Assembly (NCBI GenBank): GCA_022072085.1
Contig: JAJVII010000014.1
Location: forward strand, 1 to 64,000
Length of the DNA: 64,000 nucleotides
DNA from: Phycisphaerae bacterium
Lineage (GTDB): Bacteria; Planctomycetota; Phycisphaerae; JAJVII01
Direction: 5' to 3'
Below, in pieces: positions 25,927-35,281 of this stretch. The notes under the pieces were generated by a model. It was not told the origin of the DNA. It saw only the letters and a list, made by a program, of their open reading frames with translations, and did not search any database. The position numbers and the translations under genes are program-made. The first letter of the stretch is position 1; every line of letters starts with the position of its first letter.

Positions 25927-26326
25927 CCGAACCTCGCTGCCATCGGCCGAGTGAATGGTTCCGGGTCGCGTCGGCGGCGCTTCCAGCGGGGCGCCAAGGG
26001 GGGCCGGGCGCGAAGCCGCATTCTATCAAATTGACCCGCCGGGGAACAGCCGACAAAATATCCGCCGCTCGGCCCGTCCGGGCCGTCGTCCGGCATCCTG
26101 CCTGTCAGCCGGTTCCTTCCCGGGTCGCGCGGTAGGAAGGGATGAATGAGGTCAATGCAATCGCGAGCCCGGGTCCCAGCGCGTCCAGCCGACTCGTGCC
26201 GGCCGGTTTACTTCAGCGTTCAGCTTCAGTCTACCCTCGCGCGGCGAACCCGGTCAAGGCAGTTGCCCTGTCGTGGGCTCGACCCGGCGGCGGCGGATCG
26301 CTATGCTGACGCAAGAGGAGGCTACC
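25927..26326. other. Intergenic region with divergent promoters
   Basis: A 400-base gap with no convincing gene. For the pil cluster on the minus strand, a -10-like TAGAAT is at 26025-26020. For the lipoprotein gene on the plus strand, TATGCT at 26302-26307 lies 19 bases before the start. No riboswitch fold or word-type inverted repeat was recognised here. Confidence 0.5.
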
Positions 26327-27130
26327 ATGGGACGCAAGCGGCTGGCTGGGGCGTGCGCGGCGGGGCTGGTCGGGGCTCTGATGCTCCTGCCGGGGTGCAA
26401 GAACAAGGCGCCGACCGTCGACGCGGAGTTCGCTGCGTTCGACCGGGCCTACATCCCGGCGCTGGCGGCCACGGCGTCCAACCCTTCGCCGGCGTACACA
26501 CCGGCCCAGCGGCAGGCCGACGCCAACCGGGCCATGGCCAGGCTGAACGACCGCTGGCACCTGTTCGGCAACGCCTTCGCGGGATTGAAGCCGGACGACC
26601 CACAGTGGGCCGCCGACTTCGACCGCGTCGGCAAACAGATCGTCGCCGCGAGCAAGCTGCTGTCCGACGGCAAGTCGGCTGACGCCCATGCCGCCCTGGA
26701 ATCCGTCCGCCAGACTTTCATGGCCCTGCGCGGGCGCAACGGCATCGGTTACTACCTCGACCCGATGACCGCCTTTCACGAGCCGATGGAGTCGATCGTC
26801 AAGGCCGCCACGCTTCGGCCCGGACGCACCAAGCTGAGCCCCGCCGACCTGGTGACCATCCGCAGCGCCCTGGCCAAGGCGCGGCTGGCCTGGACCGACG
26901 TCACGGAGACGACCTTCGACCCCGAGCCGTTCGGCTTCGACGCCCAGCGCGCGATTCGGCTGAAACTGCTGGTCGACGCCGAGACTGCGTCGCTGGATCA
27001 CCTTCGCGACGTGCTGACCGGCAGCGACCAGGAGGCCATCCGCCAGGCGGCGCTGGGCATCAAGACGCCCTTCGCCCAGGCCTACATGCTGTTCGGCGAT
27101 TTCAACGGCCTCAAGACCGTTGGGCACTGA
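26327..27130 (+). CDS. Helical lipoprotein, unknown function
   Basis: A 267-residue predicted lipoprotein starting at ATG 26327 with GAGGAGG upstream. The signal is MGRKRLAGACAAGLVGAL with lipobox LLPGC (Cys 22). The rest is Ala/Leu-rich and probably all-helical, with LNDRWHLFGNAF and AHAALESVRQTFMALRGRNG; it could be a four-helix-bundle protein of the kind seen in periplasmic metal or heme binders, but no ligand residues are clear. It is convergent with the following hydrolase gene. Confidence 0.6.
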   Translation: MGRKRLAGACAAGLVGALMLLPGCKNKAPTVDAEFAAFDRAYIPALAATASNPSPAYTPAQRQADANRAMARLNDRWHLFGNAFAGLKPDDPQWAADFDRVGKQIVAASKLLSDGKSADAHAALESVRQTFMALRGRNGIGYYLDPMTAFHEPMESIVKAATLRPGRTKLSPADLVTIRSALAKARLAWTDVTETTFDPEPFGFDAQRAIRLKLLVDAETASLDHLRDVLTGSDQEAIRQAALGIKTPFAQAYMLFGDFNGLKTVGH

Positions 27131-27139
27131 GCCTGGCCG

Positions 27140-28585
27140 TCAGTGATTGGATTCTTCCGCCGCCTGCGGCTGTGGCTGCCCGGCGATCGCCGGCGACCCG
27201 GCCGGCGTCTGCACCGCCGCCGCGCCGACCGTCGGGTCGAAGAAGTTGACCACCAGGCTGTAGAACCACCGCGCTTCGTAGACCGTGAAGCCGACGTGCC
27301 CCCCGCCGTCCACCATGACCGCCGCGACGTTCGGATTGCTCACCCCATCCAGCAGCGTGCGGATCGTCGCCGGGTCGCAGAGCGGATCGTTGCTGGCGTG
27401 CACGATCAGCAGCGGCACGCGGACCTCGGCCAGCTTGTCGCAGGCCGGCTGACCGTCGTAGGGGATCAGCCGCAGGAACCGCAGCCCCGCGGGAAAATAC
27501 CCCGGGAACTCGAAGCCGATGTTCACGATCAGCCGACGGAGCTGGCCGTCAGGATGCTCGAAGTGGTGCAGTTCCTGCTGTTCCTTGACCTGCGATTGCA
27601 GGACGTGGAGCGTCGGGTAGAGCAGCAGCGGCCGCGGCTGGTCCAACTCGTTCAGAAACTTCTCGAACTCCAGCACCGGGCTGATGGCCATGATGCCGGC
27701 GGTGAATCGCCGCCGCTGCGGCAGCCGGGGCAGACAGGCCTCCAGCTCCGGAGTCACGCCCGCGTGCGGGCGGTTGCCGCGGGCATCCGACCACGCCGCC
27801 AGCAGCGCGTGGTTGGCGCCGTAGCAGTATCCGATCAGGCCCGTCGCGGTGATGTGTGGCCGGCTCGTCAGCCAGTCGTCGACCGCCATCAGGTCGTAGC
27901 TGTCCATCACGCCCCAGCCGTAGTCGATGTCCGGGTACTGCCTCCACGTCCGCCCGTAGCCGCGGAATTCGAGCGCCATGACGTGATGGCCCAGTGCCCG
28001 CAGCCCCGCGGCGATGTCCCGCGTGCGGATCGTCGCGTTGGAGCCCCACAGCCCGGGCAGGATGATCAGGCAGTCCGTGTCGCGCACCGTCCCGTCGGCG
28101 TTGCGGCAGAGCCCCAGGCGGCCCGACAGCGACAGCCGGTCGTTGATCGGGATCCAGATGTCCTCGAAGCCCGGCCAGGCGGCGTCGCGGGTCTGCTCGG
28201 TCAACTCGCCGGCCGACGCCCGCGAGGTCGCCTGGATGCCGTTGAAGTTGACGATGATCGACGATTGGAACGCCGGGTTGCGCCCGAAGAAGCGATAGGG
28301 GTCCACGGGTTTGGCCCCGACGCCGCTGAGTTGCTCGGTCAGCAGCGCCTTGCGGTCGCCGGCCGGCAGCAGCGGCATCAGCTCGGCGCTGGCGTGGTCC
28401 AGCCAGTGGCGGGTGTTCATCGCGGCCGTGCCCGGCCGGGTGATGCGGGCGACCGTCGCGGTGTCCATCGGGTAGGAGCGTTCGGTCAGCAGTCCGCAGC
28501 CGCCCCCAAGCGCTGCCAGCGCGAGCAGGGCCGAGCACAGTACTGCCGCCGAGGCTGTCGAACGTCGCTGAACCACGAACTTCAC
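27140..28585 (-). CDS. Secreted or lipid-anchored alpha/beta hydrolase with Cys nucleophile
   Basis: About 481 residues from GTG 28585; the frame runs to TTG 28609, and a TAATAT box at 28616-28611 favours the GTG. A hydrophobic signal (CSALLALAALGGGC) suggests export and perhaps lipidation. The nucleophile elbow reads GYCYGANHA, with Cys where most hydrolases have Ser. The acid is probably in HASNDPLCDP and the base in GGGHVGF. The arrangement resembles the YheT/EMB8 branch or dienelactone hydrolases. The substrate is unknown. Confidence 0.7.
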   Translation of the reverse strand: MKFVVQRRSTASAAVLCSALLALAALGGGCGLLTERSYPMDTATVARITRPGTAAMNTRHWLDHASAELMPLLPAGDRKALLTEQLSGVGAKPVDPYRFFGRNPAFQSSIIVNFNGIQATSRASAGELTEQTRDAAWPGFEDIWIPINDRLSLSGRLGLCRNADGTVRDTDCLIILPGLWGSNATIRTRDIAAGLRALGHHVMALEFRGYGRTWRQYPDIDYGWGVMDSYDLMAVDDWLTSRPHITATGLIGYCYGANHALLAAWSDARGNRPHAGVTPELEACLPRLPQRRRFTAGIMAISPVLEFEKFLNELDQPRPLLLYPTLHVLQSQVKEQQELHHFEHPDGQLRRLIVNIGFEFPGYFPAGLRFLRLIPYDGQPACDKLAEVRVPLLIVHASNDPLCDPATIRTLLDGVSNPNVAAVMVDGGGHVGFTVYEARWFYSLVVNFFDPTVGAAAVQTPAGSPAIAGQPQPQAAEESNH

Positions 28586-28668
28586 TCCACGGGTCAAATA
28601 GCGCGTCAATATTAGAAAGGCTGTCCCCGAAGGGCGAGAGGAAATTCTCCTCGTCCGCGGCTGCGCCG

Positions 28669-29889
28669 TCAGTAGATGAACACGAACCCGCCGCCCGGCC
28701 GGGCCACAACCGCCACCAGGCTCCAGGCTGGCACGTCCTTCACCCGACCCGCGCCGTCGGTCACCGGCTTGCCCTCGGCGTCATACACCTGCCACGCGCC
28801 CGTCCCGCCGCGGGCCCAGCTCATTCCCTCGGTCCACGCGAAGATCATCCGGCCGGCCGAATCCGCCGCCAACGCCGGGTACTTGCACTTGCCCAGTGTC
28901 GGCGCGGGCGTTGGCTCGCCCAACTTGCCGGTCCCGGGGTCCACCCGCGCAAACAGCACGCGCCCGCGCGTTTCCCAGGCGGCCAGCACGCGATTGCCGT
29001 CGCGGACCAGCGATTCGCTGCTCATCGGGCAACTCATCAATTCCCATCGGTCGGCCACCGCGTCGGCGAAGCTCCTGCCCCCGTCGTTCGACCAAAGCAG
29101 GTGGATGTCGCGATGCACTTTCTCGGTTGCCGCGCGGAAGAGAATGAACACGCCCTTGTCGTCGGCCAGCCCGGCCAGCCCGCAGCATGGGCACGCCCCT
29201 GTTTGCTCGGCGATGGCCGGCGTCTCGCGGGCCCAGGTTGCCCCATCGTCGTCGGAGCGGGCGACGTAGACCCGTCGCCCGGCCTCGGTCTCCGGGCCCT
29301 TGGGGTCGTGCGCGTGCCACAGGGCGAAAACTCGCCCCTTTCCGTCGGCCGCCACCGTGCCACCGCCGTCGATGTCGTAGCTGAAGCGGTTGAGGCAGCG
29401 CTGCGGTTCGAAGCCGTCGCCCTTGTCGTTGCCGCGTGCGTAAAGGATCGGCGTGCCGTTGCCTGGAGCGTCGGCGGCGCGGGCGGGGTTGGCGGGTCCG
29501 CGCGGCTGGGCCCGACCCGAGCCGTTCCACAGGACGTGGACGCGGGCGTCCTTGCCCAGGGCGATCTGCGGGCCGCGGATGTTGCCGACGGCGACAGCCG
29601 CCCCGGCCTGGCTGTTGACGCGCACCGGCTTTGTGAACTCCCGCCCGCCCGGCTCGGTGTGGACGTAGAAGATGTCGCCGGCCGCCGGGTCGCCCTTGAA
29701 ATAGATCAGGTGCAGCACGCCGCGTTCGTCCATCGCCGCCCGCGGCTGGATCCCCCCGTCGGGCGTTCGCAGCGTCTGAACAAGCTCGTCCGGCTGGGAG
29801 GTCGGCGCCCGATCCTCGGCCCGGGCGAGCGAAGTCGCGAGAATACCGACGGTGATTGTCGCCGCAAGGGTCGAACCAAGACGCGGCAT
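28669..29889 (-). CDS. Exported sialidase-like beta-propeller protein
   Basis: A 406-residue protein from ATG 29889 (AGGAG upstream). A signal peptide ends near residue 23 (SLARA-ED). The body has BNR/Asp-box-like repeats, for example RSDDDGATWARE and WSNDGGRSFADA, typical of six-bladed sialidase-fold propellers. A CPCCG motif near residue 230 is unusual and could bind metal. Catalytic sialidase residues cannot be confirmed, so it may be a non-enzymatic propeller. A TATAAT (29927-29922, minus) lies 33 bases upstream. Confidence 0.65.
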   Translation of the reverse strand: MPRLGSTLAATITVGILATSLARAEDRAPTSQPDELVQTLRTPDGGIQPRAAMDERGVLHLIYFKGDPAAGDIFYVHTEPGGREFTKPVRVNSQAGAAVAVGNIRGPQIALGKDARVHVLWNGSGRAQPRGPANPARAADAPGNGTPILYARGNDKGDGFEPQRCLNRFSYDIDGGGTVAADGKGRVFALWHAHDPKGPETEAGRRVYVARSDDDGATWARETPAIAEQTGACPCCGLAGLADDKGVFILFRAATEKVHRDIHLLWSNDGGRSFADAVADRWELMSCPMSSESLVRDGNRVLAAWETRGRVLFARVDPGTGKLGEPTPAPTLGKCKYPALAADSAGRMIFAWTEGMSWARGGTGAWQVYDAEGKPVTDGAGRVKDVPAWSLVAVVARPGGGFVFIY

Positions 29890-29922
29890 GGCCAGGCTCC
29901 TGAATATAGGGTTCGGGACCAA

Positions 29923-30765
29923 TTATAGGCGCGGCTGGCTGGACTTGAGCCGGTGCAGGGCGTGCATGACGATGTTGGCCCCCTGGCTGTGGGCGATGAC
30001 CCCGACGCCGCGCCCGCCGGCGTCGAGGAACGCCGCGGCGATCGTCTCGGCCACGTCCACGGGCGGGTGGCTGAGCAGCTTGCCGTGGCGCGGCGGCCGC
30101 AATTGGGCTCCCGAGCAGACCCCCAACCCGTGGCTGAACGGCCGATCGTTGAAGCTTACGTCGTAGTAGGCCCCCGGCAGCGGCCCGCGCCCCGCCAGCT
30201 CGCGCCACCACCCCTGGCCGAACAGCCCGTTGCCCGGCGCCAGCAGCGACTGGTTGACCACCAGGTCCTGCCAGTCGTTGAAGATGATCAGCCGGACCCG
30301 CGCCCCCGGCAGATCACGAGGCGGTGGGAGCTGCGTCTTGGGCGCGACCAGGGCGATCACCAGCGTCGCAGGCCCGCCGCCGTTGTGGGGCAGGGCCCCC
30401 GCTAGCGCCTCGGCGACGGCCGCGCTGTGCACGGCTGCGTCGCGGTCGAGCAAGCCCGGCACGTCGCGTAAAGCGTTGCTGATCGCCTGGCCCGCGGTGA
30501 CGTTGCTGCCGAACGCTCCGACGTTCTCCAGCCGCCAGCGATCCCCGACCCGGCCGCCCAGCCACTGCACCTGGTTGCCCAGCGGCCGCCCGCTGCGGTG
30601 GCCGTCGCGCTCCCGGCGCTCCAGGCCGACCGTCGCGATGCGGGCCAACGACTCGGCTGCGTCGGCCAGATAGAGATGGTTGGTCTCAGCCCCTGGCTGC
30701 GTCGTGAGGAAGCGGTACTCAATGCCGCTGACGGTGAGAAATGGAAACGATGTCGCGTCGGCCAT
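29923..30765 (-). CDS. Putative alpha/beta-hydrolase-like protein
   Basis: A 280-residue protein without signal peptide that I do not recognise. Near the C-terminus VGVIAHSQGANIVMHALHRL looks like the nucleophile elbow of lipase-like hydrolases (H-S-Q-G). DVAETIAAAFLDAGGR precedes it, and NDWQDLVVNQSLL is near the middle. A catalytic His after the elbow is not obvious, because the protein ends about 10 residues later, so activity is uncertain. Confidence 0.5.
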   Translation of the reverse strand: MADATSFPFLTVSGIEYRFLTTQPGAETNHLYLADAAESLARIATVGLERRERDGHRSGRPLGNQVQWLGGRVGDRWRLENVGAFGSNVTAGQAISNALRDVPGLLDRDAAVHSAAVAEALAGALPHNGGGPATLVIALVAPKTQLPPPRDLPGARVRLIIFNDWQDLVVNQSLLAPGNGLFGQGWWRELAGRGPLPGAYYDVSFNDRPFSHGLGVCSGAQLRPPRHGKLLSHPPVDVAETIAAAFLDAGGRGVGVIAHSQGANIVMHALHRLKSSQPRL

Positions 30766-30861
30766 GATGGACCCCTGGCCGGGCGGCTGTTGCCGCCGGC
30801 TGCTTTGCGGTAGAGTCTATCGCAACCGGCCCGTCCTGTCGCGGGTCGCGCGGAGGCGTGG

Positions 30862-31926
30862 ATGGCGATCGTCCCCCTGGCGTTGCGCCGGTTCAGGCGG
30901 CGGCTGCTGAGCATCGACCGCTCGCTCGCGCTGTCGCCGCGTCCGCCGGTGGTCGGCTACACGCCGCAGCAGCGCCCGGTGCGCGACTGGCCGGCGGTGC
31001 TGCGGGTGCGCGGGCGGTTCGACGCCGACTCCGCACTTCGGCTGACGACCTGGCGCGGCGGGGGAGGCGACGGGCTCATCGACGCGGCCGTCACCGTGCG
31101 GTCGGCCCGCGGCAGCCGAGAGTTTCCACTGCCCTGTGGCCTGCGGTGGCGGCACGTCGCGCTGCCGCTGGGCGGGCTGATCGAGCCGGGCCGCCCGGGC
31201 GAGGTCGAGCTGCTGCTTTCCGGCCGTGACGCCGGGGCCCTGCAACTGGCCCGCGTCGGCCTCGGCCGCGGGTGGGGCCGGTGCGGCGCGGACCTGACTC
31301 CCGGCGTTCAGGGCGTCTCCTTCCCGCGCAGCGGACACCACGTGCTGGTCGACACGCTGCGCGACTACTTCGGCGACGCGCTGGGCTACTGCGAGTTCGC
31401 CGGCGGCTGCGGCTGCCGTCCCTGCCCGGACCCGCGAACGAATCTCCAGAAGGACCACGACTTCGACCTGGGCGTTCCCGACGACGGTCGGCCGTTCCTG
31501 GTGCAGTTCCGTCACCCGCTGCCGGCGCTGGTTTCCTGGTACGGCTTCGAGCTGCGGGCTGCGGGTGTGCGCGAGGGGAACGAGCCGGTCGGCCAATGGC
31601 GCGACTTCGCCCGCGCCAAGCTCGACTTCTGGCGCCGCTGGATGATGCGTTGGGTGCTCTGCGCGCCGCGGCCGCGGTCGGCGACGATCGCCTACGAGCG
31701 GCTCTGCGACGACTCGGCCGCCAGCCTGTCGGCTGCGATCGGGCTGTTCATCGACCCCGCGCGCATCGACGCGGCCCGGGTGCAGGCCGTCGCCCGCCGG
31801 GCCCGCCTGCGGCCGTTGCACCGCCTGTCGGACTTCCGCCACTACGACCCGGCATTCTTCCGCGAGCTGCAATCCAAGGTGGCCGACGAAATCCGCGCCG
31901 CGGGTCTTGAGTTGATGGATTTGTAG
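30862..31926 (+). CDS. Sulfotransferase-like protein
   Basis: A 354-residue protein from ATG 30862 (GGAGG upstream). The second half has the PAPS-binding pattern: GVSFPRSGHHVLVDTL near residue 155 corresponds to the 5'-phosphosulfate loop, and FLVQFRHPLPALVSWY near 215 to the 3'-phosphate region. The first 130 residues form a separate beta-rich part. It would transfer sulfate to a carbohydrate or lipid hydroxyl. A GCGCRPCPDP cysteine cluster is an oddity. No PAPS synthesis gene is nearby. Confidence 0.65.
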   Translation: MAIVPLALRRFRRRLLSIDRSLALSPRPPVVGYTPQQRPVRDWPAVLRVRGRFDADSALRLTTWRGGGGDGLIDAAVTVRSARGSREFPLPCGLRWRHVALPLGGLIEPGRPGEVELLLSGRDAGALQLARVGLGRGWGRCGADLTPGVQGVSFPRSGHHVLVDTLRDYFGDALGYCEFAGGCGCRPCPDPRTNLQKDHDFDLGVPDDGRPFLVQFRHPLPALVSWYGFELRAAGVREGNEPVGQWRDFARAKLDFWRRWMMRWVLCAPRPRSATIAYERLCDDSAASLSAAIGLFIDPARIDAARVQAVARRARLRPLHRLSDFRHYDPAFFRELQSKVADEIRAAGLELMDL

Positions 31927-31935
31927 AGATGCACT

Positions 31936-33063
31936 TCACTTCGCCGCCGGTGCGGCCTCGGCGCGGGCGGCGATGCCGGTTTCCTCGATCAGCTCGTAGC
32001 GCTGGTTGCGCTGGTGGGGGGTCCAGCCGGCGTCGCGGATCAGGCGGCGGATTTCCTTCTCGTCCAGGTGATGGACCGTGCCGGCGGCGCTGACCACGTT
32101 CTCCTCCATCATTACGCTGCCCATGTCGTTGGCGCCGTAGAAGAGCGAGAGCTGCCCGATCTTGGCCCCCTGCGTCACCCAGCTCGACTGGAGGTTGGCG
32201 AAGTTGTCCAGGAACGCCCGCGCCGTCGCGAGCATCCGCAGGTAGTCGTAGCTGTCGGCCAGCCGCAGCTTCCTGCCGTCGTGCGGGCCGTGCTTCTCGG
32301 GGTCGTACGGCGTGACGTGGCCCAGCGGCGTGCCCTCGTGCTGGAAGGTCCAGCAGATGAACGCGACGAACCCGCCGGTTTCGTCCTGGAGTTCGCGCAG
32401 CCGGGCGAGGTGCTCGATTCGCTCGGCGTCGGTCTCGATGCTGCCGAACATCATCGTCGCGCTGGTCTGCATGCCCAGCCCGTGGGCCTGGCGCATCACG
32501 TCCAGCCACTGGTCGGTCGAGTTCTTGCCCACGCCGATGCGGTTGCGGACGCGGTCGACGAGGATCTCCGCCCCGCCGCCGGGTACGCTGTCCAGGCCCG
32601 CGTCGGCCAGCCGCGCCAGCACGTCGCGATGGGTCATGCCGAACAGCCCCGCGAAGGCCGTGATCTCCGGCGGGCTGAACCCGTGGATGTGTATGTGCGG
32701 GAAGTGCGACTTGATCGTCCGCAGCATCTGCTCGTACCACGCCAGCGGCAGCTCCGGATGCAGCCCGCCCTGGAGCAGCACCTGCGTGCCGCCGATGTCG
32801 GCTAACTCCTGGAGTTTGGCCAGGATCGTGTCGGCCTCGAGCACGTAGCCGCCGGCCTCGCCGGGCTTGCGGTAGAAGTTGCAGAACGCGCAGTTGGCCG
32901 AGCAGACGTTGGAGTAGTTCACGTTGCGGTCGATGACGTAGGTCCGCCACGGCTCGGGGTGGCGGTCCATCGTCACGGCGTGGGCCATCGCCCCCAGCTC
33001 GTGGATGGAGGCGTGCTGGTAGAGTTCCAGCGCCTGTTCGGCAGTGATGCGGGCGTGACTCAT
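31936..33063 (-). CDS. mqnC: Cyclic dehypoxanthine futalosine synthase (MqnC)
   Basis: A 375-residue radical SAM enzyme of the futalosine route to menaquinone; it cyclises dehypoxanthine futalosine. The cluster motif is CSANCAFC, preceded by DRNVNYSNV. GGTQVLLQGGLHPELP and HIHGFSPPEI are typical of MqnC rather than MqnE. I start at ATG 33063. mqnA follows upstream on the same strand. No mqnB, mqnD or mqnE is present in the window. Confidence 0.9.
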   Translation of the reverse strand: MSHARITAEQALELYQHASIHELGAMAHAVTMDRHPEPWRTYVIDRNVNYSNVCSANCAFCNFYRKPGEAGGYVLEADTILAKLQELADIGGTQVLLQGGLHPELPLAWYEQMLRTIKSHFPHIHIHGFSPPEITAFAGLFGMTHRDVLARLADAGLDSVPGGGAEILVDRVRNRIGVGKNSTDQWLDVMRQAHGLGMQTSATMMFGSIETDAERIEHLARLRELQDETGGFVAFICWTFQHEGTPLGHVTPYDPEKHGPHDGRKLRLADSYDYLRMLATARAFLDNFANLQSSWVTQGAKIGQLSLFYGANDMGSVMMEENVVSAAGTVHHLDEKEIRRLIRDAGWTPHQRNQRYELIEETGIAARAEAAPAAK

Positions 33064-33083
33064 CGGCAGAAACCTCGATAACA

Positions 33084-33186
33084 CAGGGGCCGGGGGTCGG
33101 GGGGCAGGGGTCAGGGATCGGGGGGCGGGGGTCAGAGGAGAGGGCGTTGCCCCTCTTCCCGATCCCCGACCCCTGACCCCCGCTCC
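33084..33186. repeat. GGGGTCAGGG long inverted word repeat
   Basis: A left arm of repeated GGGGTCGG/GGGGTCAGGG words and a right arm CGATCCCCGACCCCTGACCC make a long G-rich/C-rich hairpin between mqnA and mqnC. The first base of the mqnA stop codon is at its edge. Confidence 0.8.
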
Positions 33187-34058
33187 TACCCGCAGAACCG
33201 CCAGGGGTGCAACTCGACGGGGACAGGCCGTTCGATCAGGCCGTCAGCCGCCGCCAGTTCGTAGAACCGCTCCAGGCCCGCGCGGTAGCGCGGCGTCAGC
33301 TCGAACTGGAGATGCCGCGTCAGGTATTCGCGGGCCAGGTCGATCGGCCAGCCCAGCGCCGGGCCGTCGGTCGCGGCGATTTGGTCGCAATGGGCCAGCC
33401 CCTGCTGCCGGGCGTCGGCCAGCAGTTGCGGCAGGTCGCCCAGATTGCTGCCGCGCCGGGCCGCCCAGACCGCGAAAACGAACGGCAGCCCGGTCCATGT
33501 CCGCCACGCGGCCCCGAGGTCGAGCTGGTAAGGCCACGGCGAATCCGCGCGGTTGGGGCCGGCCTGGATCACCTTGTCGCCGATCAGCAGCAGGCTGTCG
33601 GGCCGGTCGTCGATGGGGCGGGCCAGCACGTCGCGCATCTGCACCGCTTCCAGCCGCGGCGACAGGTCGTAGCGATGCCGCAGGATCAGCCTGGCCAGCG
33701 CGACCGACGTGTGGCTGTCGGCGTCCAGGGCGAGGGTCTCGATCCGCTCGATGGGCACGCGGCTGAAGATGCGGACGGTCAGCGTCTCGCCGTCGCTGGC
33801 GATGCAGCCGTCGGGCACGATGACCCACGCCCCGCCGGCCCGCGGGTAGTCGATCGCCGGGACCAGTGTCACGTCCAGCGACCCGTCCGCGAGCCCCGCC
33901 CCCAGCGCCGAGGGCACGTCCAGCGACAGCCGCACGCGCGGATGCCCCGTCAGTCCGTAAATGAGCGGCCGCGTATTAAAGAAGCGCACCGCGCCCACCT
34001 CGAACACCCGCCGATCGGCGGCGGTGGCGTCAACGCGTGCTGTCTGGGTCGGGCCCAT
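33186..34058 (-). CDS. mqnA: Chorismate dehydratase (MqnA)
   Basis: A 290-residue periplasmic-binding-fold enzyme that dehydrates chorismate to 3-enolpyruvylbenzoate, the first step of futalosine-type menaquinone synthesis. VGAVRFFNTRPLIYGL, GLADGSLDVTLVPAIDY and LLIGDKVIQAG are family motifs. ATG 34058 follows a TATAAT by only 7 bases, so the mRNA may be leaderless; no Shine-Dalgarno sequence is seen. It is upstream of mqnC in the same direction. Confidence 0.88.
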   Translation of the reverse strand: MGPTQTARVDATAADRRVFEVGAVRFFNTRPLIYGLTGHPRVRLSLDVPSALGAGLADGSLDVTLVPAIDYPRAGGAWVIVPDGCIASDGETLTVRIFSRVPIERIETLALDADSHTSVALARLILRHRYDLSPRLEAVQMRDVLARPIDDRPDSLLLIGDKVIQAGPNRADSPWPYQLDLGAAWRTWTGLPFVFAVWAARRGSNLGDLPQLLADARQQGLAHCDQIAATDGPALGWPIDLAREYLTRHLQFELTPRYRAGLERFYELAAADGLIERPVPVELHPWRFCG

Positions 34059-34071
34059 TCGGCCAATTATA
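34058..34071 (-). promoter_or_regulatory. mqnA -10 box, leaderless start
   Basis: TATAAT at 34071-34066 (minus strand) is 7 bases from the A of the mqnA ATG, with TGGTCA 18 bases further up. Transcription would begin at the start codon. Confidence 0.5.
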
Positions 34072-34081
34072 GACAAAGATG

Positions 34082-35017
34082 CTACTGCCTGACCAGTTTG
34101 CTGATCCGGCCGCCGATGATCCACTCGACGACGTAGATGTTGCCGTCGGCGTCGGCGACCGCGTCGTGCGGGCTGTTGAACCGGCCCGGCTGGATCAGTT
34201 TGGCTTCGTGGTTGGGCCAGCCCCTGATGTCGCAGACGGCCTCGTTGGTCCCCAGGCGGCAGACGACCTTCTCGTCCGGGTCGATGATCGTCAGTCTGGC
34301 CCGCAGTTCGGGCACGATCAGCAGCCCGTCGTGGCTGGCGAACGCGCAGGGGCTGGTCAGGGCGTCGGCGCCGAAGACCCGCTTGTAGCGCCCCTCGGGG
34401 TCGTAGACCTGCACGCGGCGGTTACCGCGGTCGGCCACGAACAGCTCGGCCTCTCCGTTGCGGTCGTCGAACCAGATCGCGTGCGGGCACTTGAACGGGC
34501 CGGCCCGGCCTTCGCCGCCGTTGATCGTGCCCAGGTAGCCGCCCGCGCGGTCGTAGCGGTGGACATGGCTGGAGCCGTAGCCGTCGGTTACCCAGACGTC
34601 GCCGTTGCCGCCGCGGCGCTGCTCGTGGACCGCGACCCAGGTGGGCGAATACTTGGCCCCGCTCGCGTAGACGGCGTGGTCCGGCCGCCGGATGTTCAGC
34701 ACGGTCTTGCCGTCCAGCGTGGTCTTGACGACCTCGCCGGTCCCCTGGTCGGTCAGCCAGAGGTAGTCGGTTCCCCCCTCGTTGACCAGCGTCAGCCCGT
34801 GGGCCCCGGCGAAGCGGTCGCCCCAGCTCGAGAGCAGCTTGCCGTCGGGCGAGAAGATGAGCACCGCCGGGTCGGCCTGGTTGAAGACGACGACACGCCC
34901 GTCGCCGGCGACCTCGACGCCGTGCGTTCGGCCGTTCTCCCGCCCGCTGGGCGTCGCGGGGATACGGGCCCAGTTGTCGATCCACTCGTACTTGAAGGAA
35001 CCTTCGCCGATCTGCAT
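34082..35017 (-). CDS. NHL/SMP-30-type beta-propeller protein
   Basis: A 311-residue propeller with no signal peptide. Repeats such as AELFVADRGNRRVQVYDPEG, GDVWVTDGYGSSHVHRYDR and the final PHDAVADADGNIYVVEWI are NHL blades. NHL proteins mostly bind ligands or partners; some relatives are lactonases. A cytoplasmic binding role is the cautious reading. It ends 24 bases before the mqnA start on the same strand. Confidence 0.75.
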   Translation of the reverse strand: MQIGEGSFKYEWIDNWARIPATPSGRENGRTHGVEVAGDGRVVVFNQADPAVLIFSPDGKLLSSWGDRFAGAHGLTLVNEGGTDYLWLTDQGTGEVVKTTLDGKTVLNIRRPDHAVYASGAKYSPTWVAVHEQRRGGNGDVWVTDGYGSSHVHRYDRAGGYLGTINGGEGRAGPFKCPHAIWFDDRNGEAELFVADRGNRRVQVYDPEGRYKRVFGADALTSPCAFASHDGLLIVPELRARLTIIDPDEKVVCRLGTNEAVCDIRGWPNHEAKLIQPGRFNSPHDAVADADGNIYVVEWIIGGRISKLVRQ

Positions 35018-35095
35018 GGGTTGACCCCAGTCGGTAATGGCTGTCGATTTCAGATGCCGCGCAACACGCGGGGATTGTAGGCGCGCCGGGGAGGG

Positions 35096-35195
35096 GGAAA
35101 TGCGAAATGCTCAATTGAATGCGCCGCGACGATTCCACTCGTCATTGATCATCTTGCATTTCCCATTTTGCATTTTGAATTCCCCCCGCGTCTCT
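35096..35195. repeat. GAAATGCGAAATG inverted word repeat
   Basis: GGAAATGCGAAATGCTCAAT faces CATCTTGCATTTCCC and ATTTTGCATTTTGAATTCC. It is in the divergent gap between the propeller gene and the toroid gene. Related to 14494-14575. Confidence 0.75.
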
Positions 35196-35221
35196 GCCGT
35201 CATTCTCCCTTGCCGGGCTTC

Positions 35222-35250
35222 TTGACGCCGGTTCCGCCTGCCCGCACAAT
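35222..35250 (+). promoter_or_regulatory. Promoter of the 35282 gene
   Basis: TTGACG (35222-35227), a 17-base spacer and CACAAT (35245-35250) lie about 30 bases upstream of the GTG start. Confidence 0.5.
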
Positions 35251-35281
35251 GGCCCGGTTCCTCTAACGAAAGGAGTCCCAA

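Noticed and set aside
25927-26326. Cyclic di-GMP riboswitch before the pilus motor genes
   Set aside because: The conserved GEMM core sequence is not seen on either strand.
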